Below are positions 1 through 10,851 of a stretch of 64,000 nucleotides of DNA, in pieces. Origin of the DNA: Golubevia sp. BC0850 (taxonomy: Eukaryota; Basidiomycota; Exobasidiomycetes; Golubeviales; Golubeviaceae); NCBI GenBank assembly GCA_012976225.1, contig JAAVVG010000006.1:682001-746000 (forward strand), read 5' to 3'. Position numbers and translations under genes: made by a program. Under the pieces are notes generated by a model, which had not been told where the DNA came from, did not search any database, and saw only the letters and a program-made list of their open reading frames with translations. Each line of letters starts with the position of its first letter. Position 1 is the stretch's first letter.

Positions 1-1102
1 ACCAGGACTTCAACTTAGCTTGATCGTTCTTGACTAGCAGACCGATATTTCCAGCCAGAACAGGTGCTTGTTGAATAACGTTCATGGTAGTCTTCCCTCC
101 CATAGCATCTCCCATGGTGAACACGTTCGAGAACTTAGTAGAGGTTAGTCTCAAGCTTGAGTCCACGTTCGCGATCTCGACGCCATTTTTGACGATGATA
201 GCTTCTGGATCAGCTTCTTTGATGAGAGAAACGTTTGGCTTGGATCCAGTGGCTAAAAGGATGAAGTCTACTTTCTTCAAAGTTTCGCCGTTTGGAAGAG
301 TGAAATCTCTGGGAGCAGATAGAGCTCCTGGAGAGAGATCCGAGATGTCCAACCTTGAGGAGAGATGGACGTCGACTCCCTTTGACTTCAACTCTTTCAG
401 AAGTTTCGAAGAGAGAGAAGTGAACTCCGAGTTGATCAGATAGTCGGTAGCCGATAGGAGAGTGACCTTCTTAGATCCATAGACTTCCTTGACTTCTCCA
501 GCAAATTCCACGCCGACGGGTCCACCTGGGAAAAGAGGAGAGGAGTGGGGAGAGAGAGAGGGGGGGGTTGAGATTAGCGATTAGCCATGACAGCAGTCTG
601 AGAGGTCAGAATGGCCAGCAAGAGGAGATTCTACTTCATTTTGCTGTCTGCTTCACTCACCCCCAACGATGAGAATATGCTCAGCGCTCTTAACTTGCTC
701 TTGAGTGTCTCTGAAAGCCGAGAGAATCTCCTCCTTGCTCGTTCCTTGAGCAGATGCTGGGAAGGCGTACTTGGATCCGGTTGCTACTACTAGATACTTG
801 TATTCCACCTTGTTTGAACCATCAACTTCCCTGTCTAGAGTGACGGATCCCTGCTCAATTCCTTGCACCTTGGCAATGACGACTTTATGGTTGGACCCCT
901 TTGGAAAGAAGTCTTGAAGATCAGCTACAGATTTGGTTTCGTGTCCTGGAAGGACTGCTGATCGAAGAGAAGAGATTTGATGAAAGGCAACTTCTTGAGA
1001 GTCGATCAGGATGATGGAATGGTCCGAAGGAAGTTTCTTTAGCAAATCTCTGGCTACCATGGCTCCACCCGAAGCTCCGATGATTACGATGTTAGATGGC
1101 AT
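1..1102 (-). CDS. FSP1/AIF-like FAD-dependent NAD(P)H oxidoreductase (3' part cut by window edge)
   Basis: Pyridine-nucleotide-disulphide reductase fold of the AIFM2/FSP1 (AMID) group, which passes electrons from NAD(P)H to quinones. Exon 1 (1102-661) starts with ATG in MPSNIVIIGASGGAMVARDL, an N-terminal FAD-binding Rossmann strand, and carries the second FAD motif VVATGSKYAFP near residue 115. A GTGAGT...CAG intron (660-526) splits the NAD-binding motif IVGGGPVGVEFAGE, which reads through cleanly after splicing. Exon 2 (525 to the edge) continues with the typical LLATGSKPN and FTMGDAMGG segments, the latter being the Asp that contacts FAD. The C-terminus lies outside the window, so any tail anchor or lipid site cannot be judged. 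No mitochondrial presequence is obvious. Family assignment is firm; the substrate is not known from sequence. Confidence 0.85.
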
Positions 1103-1372
1103 TTTGGATAAGATGATTGAAAGGAGAGGTTGTTGGAGAAGAAGAAGAAACAGAACACAAAGAGGCGCTTGTATATCGAAAAATTTCAGCTCGCTCGTAA
1201 TAAGGCCGCACGTAAAGTCCTCCTCGGTCATTTTCCCCTCGACCTTCCGATGCCCGTACGTATCAGCAAGCTGGAACTTGGAAGCGTGACTTTGTGTGAG
1301 GGATGTTGAATCTGGTCTGCTTCAAGCTCTCGGAGCCCTCTAACAAGTTAGATCATCAGAGTCGAGGATCTC

Positions 1373-1439
1373 TCAATGAGAAGGGTTAGGACTAGGAGCA
1401 GAGAGCCAGACTGCTCCTAGTCCTAACCCATCTCATTGA
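1373..1439. repeat. Near-perfect inverted repeat, 28-bp arms, 11-nt loop
   Basis: The left arm (1373-1400) and right arm (1412-1439) are reverse complements at 27 of 28 positions; the single mismatch is at arm position 10. The loop is 1401-1411. It lies about 270 bp upstream of the FSP1-like start codon and about 300 bp past the chitin synthase stop, in an otherwise empty gap (1103-1733). It could be a very short foldback element, a regulatory hairpin or part of a 3' end signal. I see no target-site duplication beside it. Confidence 0.8.
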
Positions 1440-1733
1440 CACGACACCTATTCCTTTTGCACGGTCAGTTGGCGAATAAGTTTGGTCCCACGTGCGGGCG
1501 AAAATGAAAAAGAAAGGTAAATGAATAGCAAAGAAGTGAGATAGGGAGAACCGACAACTCAAAGAAAGTCCGAATTTGCGTGGGTTGAGAAGTGGAAAGA
1601 GCGATTAAGAAAGTGGGCTGAGGCGAAGAAACAAGTGATTTTGAATAAAATAGAGGAATCGAAATGAAAATGTAAGAAAAGGGATCGAGGGTTCAAGTGA
1701 GGGTTGAAGGGAAAAGAAGGACAGGGTCGAAAT

Positions 1734-4700
1734 TTACTCTCCCGCAAAGAGACGTTTGATTCTAGTGAGATGTAAGAGATTCGAGGATCCGGGGTCAGTA
1801 TGGGCGAGGCGTTGCAGAGTACGAGATCAGAGAACTTACAGATAGGTCAAAGTTCCTCCGAAACGGAAAGCAGCAAGAGCTGCAACCGAATAGAGAAGAA
1901 AGGCCATGTAGGTTATTCGAACGTTCTGGCTCGAGACATTGATGATAGCGATTGCTAGGCCAGCATTAGAAAGAGACCAGACTAGAACAACGTTGGTTCT
2001 GACAGTAGCGTAATCTAGAGATGGCAGACAGAGAAAGAGGAGAGAGGAGTCAGTAAAAGAATGGAAGATCGACTTTTCTGAAGAATCACTTACAATCGGC
2101 TTGTTTCAGATCTACATCCACCTTCTTCTCTTCACGAGGGGCTTTCACTGTTAGAACGTGACAAGCATCATCGTAGGCATCGTTAATGTCTTTGCTCTCA
2201 GTAGGAATGGCGACGTCAACTTGATTTGCATTGCCACCAGCGTTGACGACTCCAAGATCCGTAGAGACCTTGTCTGATCCTTTGGTACCCCAACTGATGT
2301 CGTGCAAGTTACAGAAGGCGTAGATGTTGATAACGTTGACGAAACTGGATGAGCAGGGAGAGAAGAGAGGAGACGTGTCAGCTGAGAAGTTGACTTGTAG
2401 GAATGCGAACCTTTGGACACCAACCTTGGAGCCATAAGAAGGTATTGAATGATCGAGGTAAACATGTGGTAAGGTTCGAGCTGCGAGGACAAGAGAGAAG
2501 GAAGAATCAGGTGAGTGCTATGCACAGCTTTGAAACGAGCTTCTTCCTCGACTCTAACTCACGTAAAGCAAAGAAGCGAGAAGCCAGATACCAAAAGTAG
2601 CAACGATGGAGATGACGATGTTGACGAAGATCGGATCGGTCAAGAGTTTCTCAGCTCCATCAGCATTTTGCTCGGCAGTGATGATGCTCGAGACAGCTAG
2701 ATAAATCGCAGCTCCAGTCATGTAGACCGTCAACGCTGCAAAGACCATCATGCTCAAGATGAACTGCCATTTACTACCTGCGGGTCTATTTCCCATAGAA
2801 AGGAGGAAGCAGAAGATGATGAAAGCTACGTAGATGTAGCTCAGAATGATGTTTGGGATGTGTAGGGCCGGGACCTTTTCTGACATGGCGTTGGTTAGAA
2901 TACTGAAAGCGATGAAGAAGTTAGCCATTCCGAACCAAGCGAAGAGTAGAGTGATGATTTGATAGAGGAGCTCGATGTGAAGAGCGAATTTCCTACCAAA
3001 CGAGTGACTTGATCTGTAGATGTAACCGAACTTGACGATCGAGTGGATACCAGCGAAGAAACTTCCGTTCAACCATCTTCTTCTTTGACTGATGAGTTCT
3101 GAGAAAGTCAAAAAAGGAGAACGGAGAATGAGTACTTGATTGCACTTGGTTTCCATCTCGCACCTCCCTCAACTCACCTGGAACTTGATCTGGAACGTCA
3201 GTGACGGCTTGAGCAGACTTGACGTAATGAAGAATCCAAGCACAGTCTCTCTTAGACACCAGCTCCCAACATAGAATACGATCCCTGATGATGATGGAGA
3301 AGGAAGGGAGATCTGAGTCAGTCGAGTTTTCTCACTTCAGAGACCGAACAGTCTCTCCCAAAAAGAAGAACTCACTCTGCAAGATACATGTTACTCGTGA
3401 ATATATCGGCGTCTGATCCACCACCATGAAGAGTCTCTCCCTTGAAGTAAGAGCAGAGGGGCCCTTGTCCGACAGAGTCGTTCTGAAGAGCGATGTATCG
3501 ATAGGCAGAGAAAGCACCCGGAAGCACGCTTTTGAAGATCAGGGAATGGATAGGGTCAGTGAAATAGAAGAATGATGAAGCCTGAGGACCAACAAACTTA
3601 CGTGATGTAGCCAAAGACAGATTCAAGAGGCTTATCGAGCTGTAGAACAAGGGAGGCGACGAAGCGGATTAGCGGACTGAGCGCTGAGAGCTGAAAACCA
3701 ATCTCTTCACACTCACGATATTACTCATTTTGTATTCGAAATTCTGAGCAGCGACTAGAGGATTGAAGAGCTGGCCCCAGTACTTTCCTTTGAGAGCCAC
3801 AATCTGGAGAAGAGAGAGTGAGGGTCAGGTCAATTCAATCAGCTACTACTCTTGGGACGAATATTTGAAACGCATCACAGTACTGACCTCTCCACAAGCT
3901 CCTCCGACATTAGAATTGATATCGAAAGCTTTCCATAGATGGTAGATGCTCTTGGACCTGGGCATAGTTCCGACATCTAGTAGAACACAAACGTTTGGTT
4001 GTAGGACTTGACCGAAAGCATTGAAGAACCAACGATGAGAATTGATTTTCTTTTGATTCCTTTCTTTCAAGCAGAAGAGAATCTGAACTGGCATGATCCC
4101 TTTCTCGCGACCTCTGAAACGAAGCTCTGGGTCGATGGAAAGTTGAGTGGTGTATCTGCGAAGCGGAATCAAGAGAAGAGAAATGAGTCAGAAGGTGTGA
4201 GTAGTCCCGTGCTTTCCACTGTCGTCTGGCAGATCGTGGTGCCCTCTCAGTGGAGATAATCCTTCTCGATCGAGAAAGGCAAGGAGAGAACGAAGAAGAA
4301 GCTACTCACTCGTAGATATGAGCAGTGACGGGTTTTCCGTTGACCACATTCTTTCCTACACCTTCTTGATAGACTCCCATAGCAGCTAGGACACTCAAAG
4401 TTCTACTATTGATCTTCAATCTACCATCACTGACGATGCAGACTACCACCTTCTTCCAACCTTCTTTACCCCAAGTCTTCGACCTTTCCCTAGTACAAAG
4501 ATGAGCGATGTTGGTCATCACTCCATGCATCGTTCGTGTGAAGAGCTCTTCATCTTCCTGTAAAGATCGAATGTGGAGCGGGAGAAGTAGATATGAGAGA
4601 TAAGGGAGAGAAAATGGGGACAGGGAAGTCAGAAAAGTTCGCAGTGACTGGAAAATCCCAAGCTAGCACAGCCCCGAAAAACTCAAGACTCGTTACGTCA

Positions 4701-5720
4701 ACCGAAAATTTGTAGAGGACCGGATCGTCAAGCTCCAAGCTGTTTTCCTTGGACCTTGCTCTCAACCCCTGAGCCTGATTGTACTCATTCTGCTATCTCC
4801 AACCCTCCTTGTCCCTGTCTCTATCTTCTTCTTGTGACCTAAATTCAACACCTCTGTTTCGTTTCCCATACTTTAGATCTCCTTCAACTCACGTTATACA
4901 TAGTCAGAACAATGAACAATTCAGTCCTCCTTGGAGGATCAAACAGAATCTGTCTCAAGTTATACCTCTCCTCCTTAAAGTGATCCGGATCACAAGTAGC
5001 AGCGGTATATCTCATGTGAGTGAATTCTCTACTTTCTCTATCATTGAGCCTATCCAAAAGCTTACTAGGTACAGGACAATCCAATACCAGATTTCCATGA
5101 TAAAGTTCAACTCTCTTTAAAGTCTTATATCTCCTTGGAACTCTTTGAGGAATCCTTCCATATCTAATCCCGTTTGCTTCACCTTGTTCCATGATACCAG
5201 GATGGAACCCACCTGGCATATAACTTGCAGCATCATCATCGAAGTCTAGAGGTTGACCATCTGGTCCTAGCCTAGCTCTACCTCTTGCTTGACCATCTAC
5301 TTGATCTCCATCTTCTGCATAACCATCTGCAAAAGGTTGAACTTGACCTATATGATTTCCATCTTGATCGAAAGAGGAAGCAGGAGCGTATCCGTAGGGA
5401 CTACCATCTTGAGGTAGCAGGGGAACATCACCTTGATCTAAAGAATGATCTCTGTGATCGTTATTACTTGGGATTGCATAGATTCCACCACCTAATTCCG
5501 ACATTCTACGACCATGATCTTGCTGCGAGTTGTAGTCATCGTACGATTGTCGGTTGAATGGATCTGAATGGTGTGGTTGAGGTGAATCATCCTGTGGGTG
5601 ATGCTGTCCTTGTCCTTGTCCTTGCTGTTGAGAGTATGGATCGTATTGTTGACCTTGAGTTGGTGGAGCTCCTTCATCGTAAGTTGGATATGAAGAATGA
5701 CCGAAGCCTCTTGGTGGCAT
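1734..5720 (-). CDS. Chitin synthase (division 1, class I-III type), 924 aa, 12 exons
   Basis: Membrane GT2 enzyme that polymerises UDP-GlcNAc into cell-wall chitin. Exons: 5720-4893, 4557-4310, 4155-3888, 3803-3717, 3639-3602, 3528-3376, 3284-3178, 3098-2563, 2480-2425, 2344-2094, 2014-1840, 1761-1734; the sum, 2775 nt, is in frame. The N-terminal ~180 residues are Gln/Pro/Asp-rich and disordered. The CHS N-terminal domain includes [20 protein letters not shown]. Then come LTMYNEDE, the [20 protein letters not shown] block, the [16 protein letters not shown] region, [10 protein letters not shown] and the catalytic QRRRW near residue 580. C-terminal hydrophobic segments follow. Reading through the last GTAAGT would give an early stop; splicing it adds a 28-nt terminal exon ending IKRLFAGE, a tail typical of the family. 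Intron 1 is long (335 nt). The class within division 1 would need a tree. Confidence 0.95.
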
Positions 5721-6217
5721 GAGTAGAAGTTGTTTAGGGAGTTAGGGGCTGGTGGAAGGTTTGCTGCGAGTGGGAATGTCGCCTTCTTCAGTCTTCTTTT
5801 CACTTGAGGTTTTTGATCTTCTACTGAACCTTATGATGATCAGATGAAAAAGCAAAGAACTGAGCTTTTGAAGTAGCTCAGCAGTAGAAGTGAGGGGCTG
5901 TGTTGCGTAGATGGTGTTGTTCTACATTCAAACAAGGTGTGCCCCTTCGGATTTGAGCGGCTCAAGAGGAAATTGACCTGCAAAGTATGGAATCAGTATC
6001 CAACCTTCCTCAAAATCACAATGATGATATGATAATAGTAGTAGGTGAAAACATCAACTACGTACAAGGTATCAGAGCTCACAGCCCTCCCTCGGTCCCT
6101 CCCTCCCCCTTCTCATCTTCAGCCAGGTATTCGAATTTGTTCTCTTTCACACATGATCTCGCAAATGAATCAAAAGAAATTTCGAAGGTGATCTACAACT
6201 ACATTTTACAGTAAGAA
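5721..6217. other. Intergenic gap, chitin synthase promoter region
   Basis: About 500 bp between the chitin synthase start and the stop of the next minus-strand gene. I see no convincing reading frame or RNA gene. It should hold the chitin synthase promoter and the 3' end of the CmcJ-like gene. A pyrimidine-rich run lies around 6090-6120. Confidence 0.5.
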
Positions 6218-7370
6218 TCAGACAATCTTCTTCTCCGTGATGGTCAAGACTCTAACTTCCACACTCCACCTTGCGGGATCCGAATCTTTTGTCTTAGGAT
6301 CAGAGAACGAAGTGTGAGGAGTTCTGGTTTCCGTTTCCGAGTCATAACACTTCAACAGAACCGCCTTTGTAGTTGGGAAATCCGAGAGGTAGTACCATCG
6401 ATGTGCTGGAGACGAGTGAATCTGAAGGGTCAAAGAGATGGGGGATAAGAGTATCAGACTCATCCGGCGGAACGCTGATTTGACTCGGACCTTGATGTGA
6501 TTTCTCACAGGACCCGATGCTGCTTTGATACTGAAGAGATTAGTCGACTCACCATCAAAATCTCTCCACTTCCATCTTTTCGCTTGAGCTCAGACTCTCT
6601 CCAATCAGGTTCTTTTCCTTCTCCACCGGGAGAGACAGTCCTAGAATCGGCCATAGCTAAAGGTGTACCTTTGACTGGACCTCTAAGCGGTCTCCAAACG
6701 TTTACTAACTGCGCCTGGAGATCACCATTTAATACCTTATTCAAAGTGTCTTGGCCTAAATGCTTTGCTATTCTAGCCTCTCCTGCCTTCCTTGATTGAT
6801 CTGAGTGAGCATAAGGGACAGGCAGCCGATTTTGTGGATCGTCTGGCAAGTGTTCGTCTATGAACGATTGGATGAGAAGAGAAAGAAAGCCGGGGCTTGA
6901 GCTTTCGCTCAAAGTATCTTTCTCCAAAGTTCCTACTCACCTCCTTTCTCTCTTCTCTTTCTAACAGTATGATCGAATATGAAAGTTCTATCCACTCCGA
7001 GTTCTCTCTTTATCAACGAATCGATGTCAGAATAGTAGGTCTCTTTAATCCACTCGTCCTTCTCCCATGCTTCATCTGCCCAACCTTTGGAAGTCTCGTC
7101 GATTCCAAATCCATCAACAAATTGAAATCCTGCTTGTTCAGTTGAGAATCCTGCTCTCATAAGGTCCGAAGAAGCCACATCTTTTAAATCGGTGATCTTA
7201 ACCGTAGGAGAATCAAACTTCTGATTAGATACTTCTTCCCCTTCTGGAGTTTCACTTGGAGTAACCCAGACGTACGGCTTCTTGACCGATCTTGAAAGGT
7301 AGTTGATACCGGCTTCGACGAATGGCTGATCTTTGAAGAGCGCTTGAGGTTCAGTGAGAGCAGTTGGCAT
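6218..7370 (-). CDS. CmcJ/AsaB/GA4-desaturase-like non-haem oxygenase, 312 aa
   Basis: Member of the fungal-bacterial family that includes CmcJ (cephem methoxylation), AsaB and GA4 desaturase-like proteins, regarded as Fe(II)/2-oxoglutarate-type oxidoreductases. Three exons: 7370-6941, 6857-6553, 6421-6218, summing to 939 nt in frame. Family landmarks in order: an N-terminal segment with NYLSRSVKKPYVWVTP, the DRTFIFDHTVRKRRE stretch, the metal-site-like YAHSDQS, the VNVWRPLRGPVKGTPLAMAD block, HRWYYLSDF, and the C-terminal KCYDSET and PHTSFSDP motifs. Length matches the family (about 280-320 residues). No signal peptide. Neighbours are housekeeping genes, with no biosynthetic cluster around it, so its substrate is unknown. 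An annotator missing the introns would break it into three pieces. Confidence 0.85.
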
Positions 7371-7832
7371 TTTGAGGGTTTGAAAGGTTCGAAACAGAGC
7401 TGTTCTTGAACTCGTTGTAATTCAAGCTGGGACTCGAGTGAGATGAATGAAAGAAAAGTACGGAAGAAGTTGGGAGAAAGGGGTAAAGGAAAAGTCACAA
7501 GATTTGGCCATCGTCCTATTGTTCGGGATTTGGACGGGATGACGCAATCTCTTTTCGCCAACAAGGTTCAGACGTTCAGTGGACGATGAGTCTATCGTTT
7601 GAAATTCACAGAAGATATCCATGCAGAGACATCTAAGAAGCAATCGCAGATAAGAGACAACATAAGTAGCGAGGCCGGATGGAGAAGAAAAGGAACAATT
7701 AAAAGTTGAGCTCTAGATTTTTTCAAGGGAGTGAGTAAAAGACATATCTCGAGAGAGATCGCTAATTTGAGGTTGCAGAGTTCAAGAAGATGAGATAGAG
7801 AATGAAACTGAGATCGAGACGAAGGATTCCTC
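7371..7832. other. Intergenic gap, promoter of CmcJ-like gene
   Basis: 462 bp between the CmcJ-like start codon and the asparagine synthetase stop, both on the minus strand. No supported gene or RNA; short open frames on the minus strand carry no recognisable motif. Confidence 0.5.
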
Positions 7833-10551
7833 TTACTCCTTCTTTGCGTTGTAGGCAGAGTCATGAATCGCGACGGAACGACCAGATGGGTCACTATGGA
7901 CAAGAAAAAGTGGGAAGGAGATCAGTATCAGAGACAGACATTCAAGAACAAAGATTGGAAAGTCTACTCACCTAGCACAACCCCAGTCACCTCTTGGTAC
8001 CCATCTGACAGCAGTTCTAGCGGCCTCCTCTCCTCCAAACCATCCTTCAAAGACCTCCCTGATCCAGTAAGCTTCCTTAGTATCTGGAGTATCGACTGGA
8101 TATCTCTTGGTCCTCTGGGCGAATTTGTCATCAGTGACATGGCTCTCTGCGAACTCCTTCATTCCATCGATCCAAGAATAACCAACTCCATCAGAGAATT
8201 GTTCCTTCTGTCTCCACAGAATATCATCCGGAAGATAGGCCTTTCCTGATTTCTTAGAAGGTTCGATAGAAGGGTCTAAGTCATCTGGCTTGACGTCGAA
8301 AGCTTTTCTTAACAGGTACTTCTCCATTTGAGGTCTTCCATCAGCATCGTTAGTTTGATGTAAACCCTTTCCGAACATCTTCTCCTTAGCATCAATGTTC
8401 ATTGATAGATCCAAGAAGCTCTTGTCTAAGAATGGAACTCTTGCTTCCAATCCCCAAGCCATCGTGGACTTGTTAGCTCTGAGACAATCGGCTGTGTGTA
8501 GGTTCTTGACTCTTCTGACACATTCTTGATGGAACGACTTGGCATCTGGAGCAGCGTGGAAGTAAAGGTAACCTCCATAGATTTCGTCGGATCCTTCTCC
8601 AGACAAAACCATCTTGACTCCCATAGCTTTGATCTTTCTCGAAAGTAGGTACATTGGAGTTGAAGCTCTGACTGTTGTCACATCGTAGGTTTCCAGATGG
8701 TAGATGACATCTGCGATAGCGTCTAAACCTTCTTGAACTGTGAATGTATGTTCGTGATGAACCGTTCCTAGATATCTAGCAGCAGACCTGGCTGCCATCA
8801 GATCTGGAGAGCCTGGAAGACCGATCGAGAAGGAGTGAAGTCTTGGCCAAGAAGCTAGAGTGTCTGCTTCGTTCTCAGCGTCCTCGTCGATTCCTACTGG
8901 AAGTCCATCAGGAGCTCCTCCGGATGGAGTAGCAGTTCCAGAGCTGATTCCCTTCTGCTTAGCTTCCCTACGCTTCTCGTAAGCTAACCTCTGAATCTCC
9001 GCCATCTTGTCGGTTTCTCTAGCAGCGATAGCAGCGATAAGACTTGAGTCCAATCCTCCAGACAGCAAGACTCCGTAAGGAACCTCAGACATCAGCCTCT
9101 TCTTGACAGCTTTCTCCAAAGATTCTCTGATCTCCTCGAGGTCAGCTTTGTTGGCTGGAATGTCGTCGATTAGATTTCCAGATTGATCCTTCGTCGTTCC
9201 ATCGGTGGAGATCCAGCTTGGGTCGTAGTATCTGATAGTGGCTCCGCTTTCGTAAAGGTCGTTGTTTTGAGGTTTGCTGGAATCCCAGTAGTGACCAGGA
9301 GGGAAAGACCTGACTCTGTCACATTCTTCGTGGATTGCTTTGAGTTCCGATGAGAAGTAGGTCGCTCCTGGGTACTTGTAAGACCATCCCTGATAGAGAG
9401 TAGTGATTCCGATTGGATCTCTGGCTGCGATGCAGACAGCTGGAGAAACGGAGTTGTCCACCAAGACGAAGGAGAACATACCATCCAACATTGACACGAA
9501 GGACGGTCCATGTTCACGGTAGAGGTGGAGAATGACTTCACAGTCAGAGTGAGTCTTGAAGGTTGCTTCCTTGTCTGAAAGGTTCTTGCGAAGAGTTCGG
9601 TGGTTGTAGATCTCTCCGTTAACAGCTAAGATGAGCTTTCCGTCAGCAGAGACGAGTGGCTGAGCTCCGGTGTCTGATAAAGATCAAAGTCAAGGATGCA
9701 AAGGAAGGTAGCAGGTTTAAGGAGGTCAGCGGGCAGGGTTCTTGGGAGAGCAGGAGCAGGAAGAAAGGCCAGCAGGGCGTCGAGTCACCAAAGATAAGCT
9801 TCTCCACTTGGGAAAGAGGCTCATGAGATCTTGCAGAGTGGATTATAGATATCCTGCGATCTGGGAGTAAGATCATCTCGACTGCGACTGAAGGTGATAA
9901 GAGAGGAGGAGGAAGTCCCCACCCGAGAAGATCCTCCAATCTTGGACCCCAAGGGCCCAATCTTTCTGCTCCGAAGTTGCCTCTAAACGTCTTATCTCAT
10001 CTCCGTTTCCCAAACTCTTTGCGATCAGAAAGACAAATTGACTCACCAACTCCTACGATAGCCAATCTCTCATGACAAAGGACGCTACCCTTTTGAGGAG
10101 AAGAAGCGTCTGCTTCATCTGTTACCACACAACCACTCCAATCTGGACCTCTATGCCTGATGCACCTGGAAAGGTTCAACATCTTTTGCCTGTAAGCAGA
10201 TGCCTGTGGATGATGAATACATGCTAGAATACTGTAGTAGAAGTGGGAGGGGTTGCGAGAAGATTAGATTGGACCAGATGAAAGAGGAGAGATGAAAGGA
10301 AGTCGCCCAACTCACCCGCACTAGGAGTACCAGATTTAGAGTAAGTAGAATGAATGTAACCAGTTTGCCAAGAGGAGAGAGAGAAAGAAAGGAGGGCAGA
10401 AGTTTGAGAATTGGACCAAGAGATTAGAAGAAGGGAGGAAGAAATGATGACTCGGTCAGTCGAATCCTGCTCAGATGGTTTCTCGTGTGCTAACAGAAGT
10501 GAAGACAGTAGAACTCTGATCTGATTGGTTCCCTAGCTAGATAGTTACCAT
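7833..10551 (-). CDS. Asparagine synthetase (glutamine-hydrolysing), 651 aa, with a 5-nt microexon
   Basis: Makes asparagine from aspartate, ATP and glutamine. Proposed exons: 10551-10549 (ATG only), 10320-10316 (TGCGG), 10231-10047, 9673-7972, 7893-7833; sum 1956 nt, in frame. Together the first three read [20 protein letters not shown], giving the Cys2 nucleophile of the class II glutaminase domain. Then come [37 protein letters not shown], the synthetase ATP loop LLSGGLDSS near residue 270 and [13 protein letters not shown]. The last exon gives [19 protein letters not shown]. Every junction is GT-AG: donors GTAACT, GTGAGT, GTGAGT, GTGAGT. The protein is longer than yeast ASN1 (572 aa), partly from an insert after [11 protein letters not shown] containing many Lys/Arg/Gly. 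Intron 3 is unusually long (373 nt). Identity is certain; the 5' micro-structure is inferred. Confidence 0.93.
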
Positions 10552-10851
10552 GCTTTGGGATAGAGTTGCAGAGTCGGGAGGAAAGGTTGATGAAGTTAAT
10601 AAGAAGAAGGTTGTTAAGCATTGTGATCGGTTTTCGTGAATTCTTATTTTCCGCATATGCGCTGAAATTCTTCAATTCCGCTTGAATCCGAGTCGACGAC
10701 GACTCTTTCTCTCTTTTCAGTAAAGGCAAATTGTGATGATTAAAACCAGCAGTGGTGTTGTACAAATGTTTGAAAAACGTGTATTACAGTGGATCTCTGA
10801 TTCAACTTTCCCAATTCCCCCTCTCTCCATCCTCCCCCTCTATACCCTCTC
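10552..10851. other. Intergenic gap, asparagine synthetase upstream region
   Basis: 300 bp between the proposed asparagine synthetase ATG and the Fmp27-like stop codon. It should hold that gene's 5' leader and promoter. C-rich tracts at 10800-10850 are the only feature seen. Confidence 0.45.
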
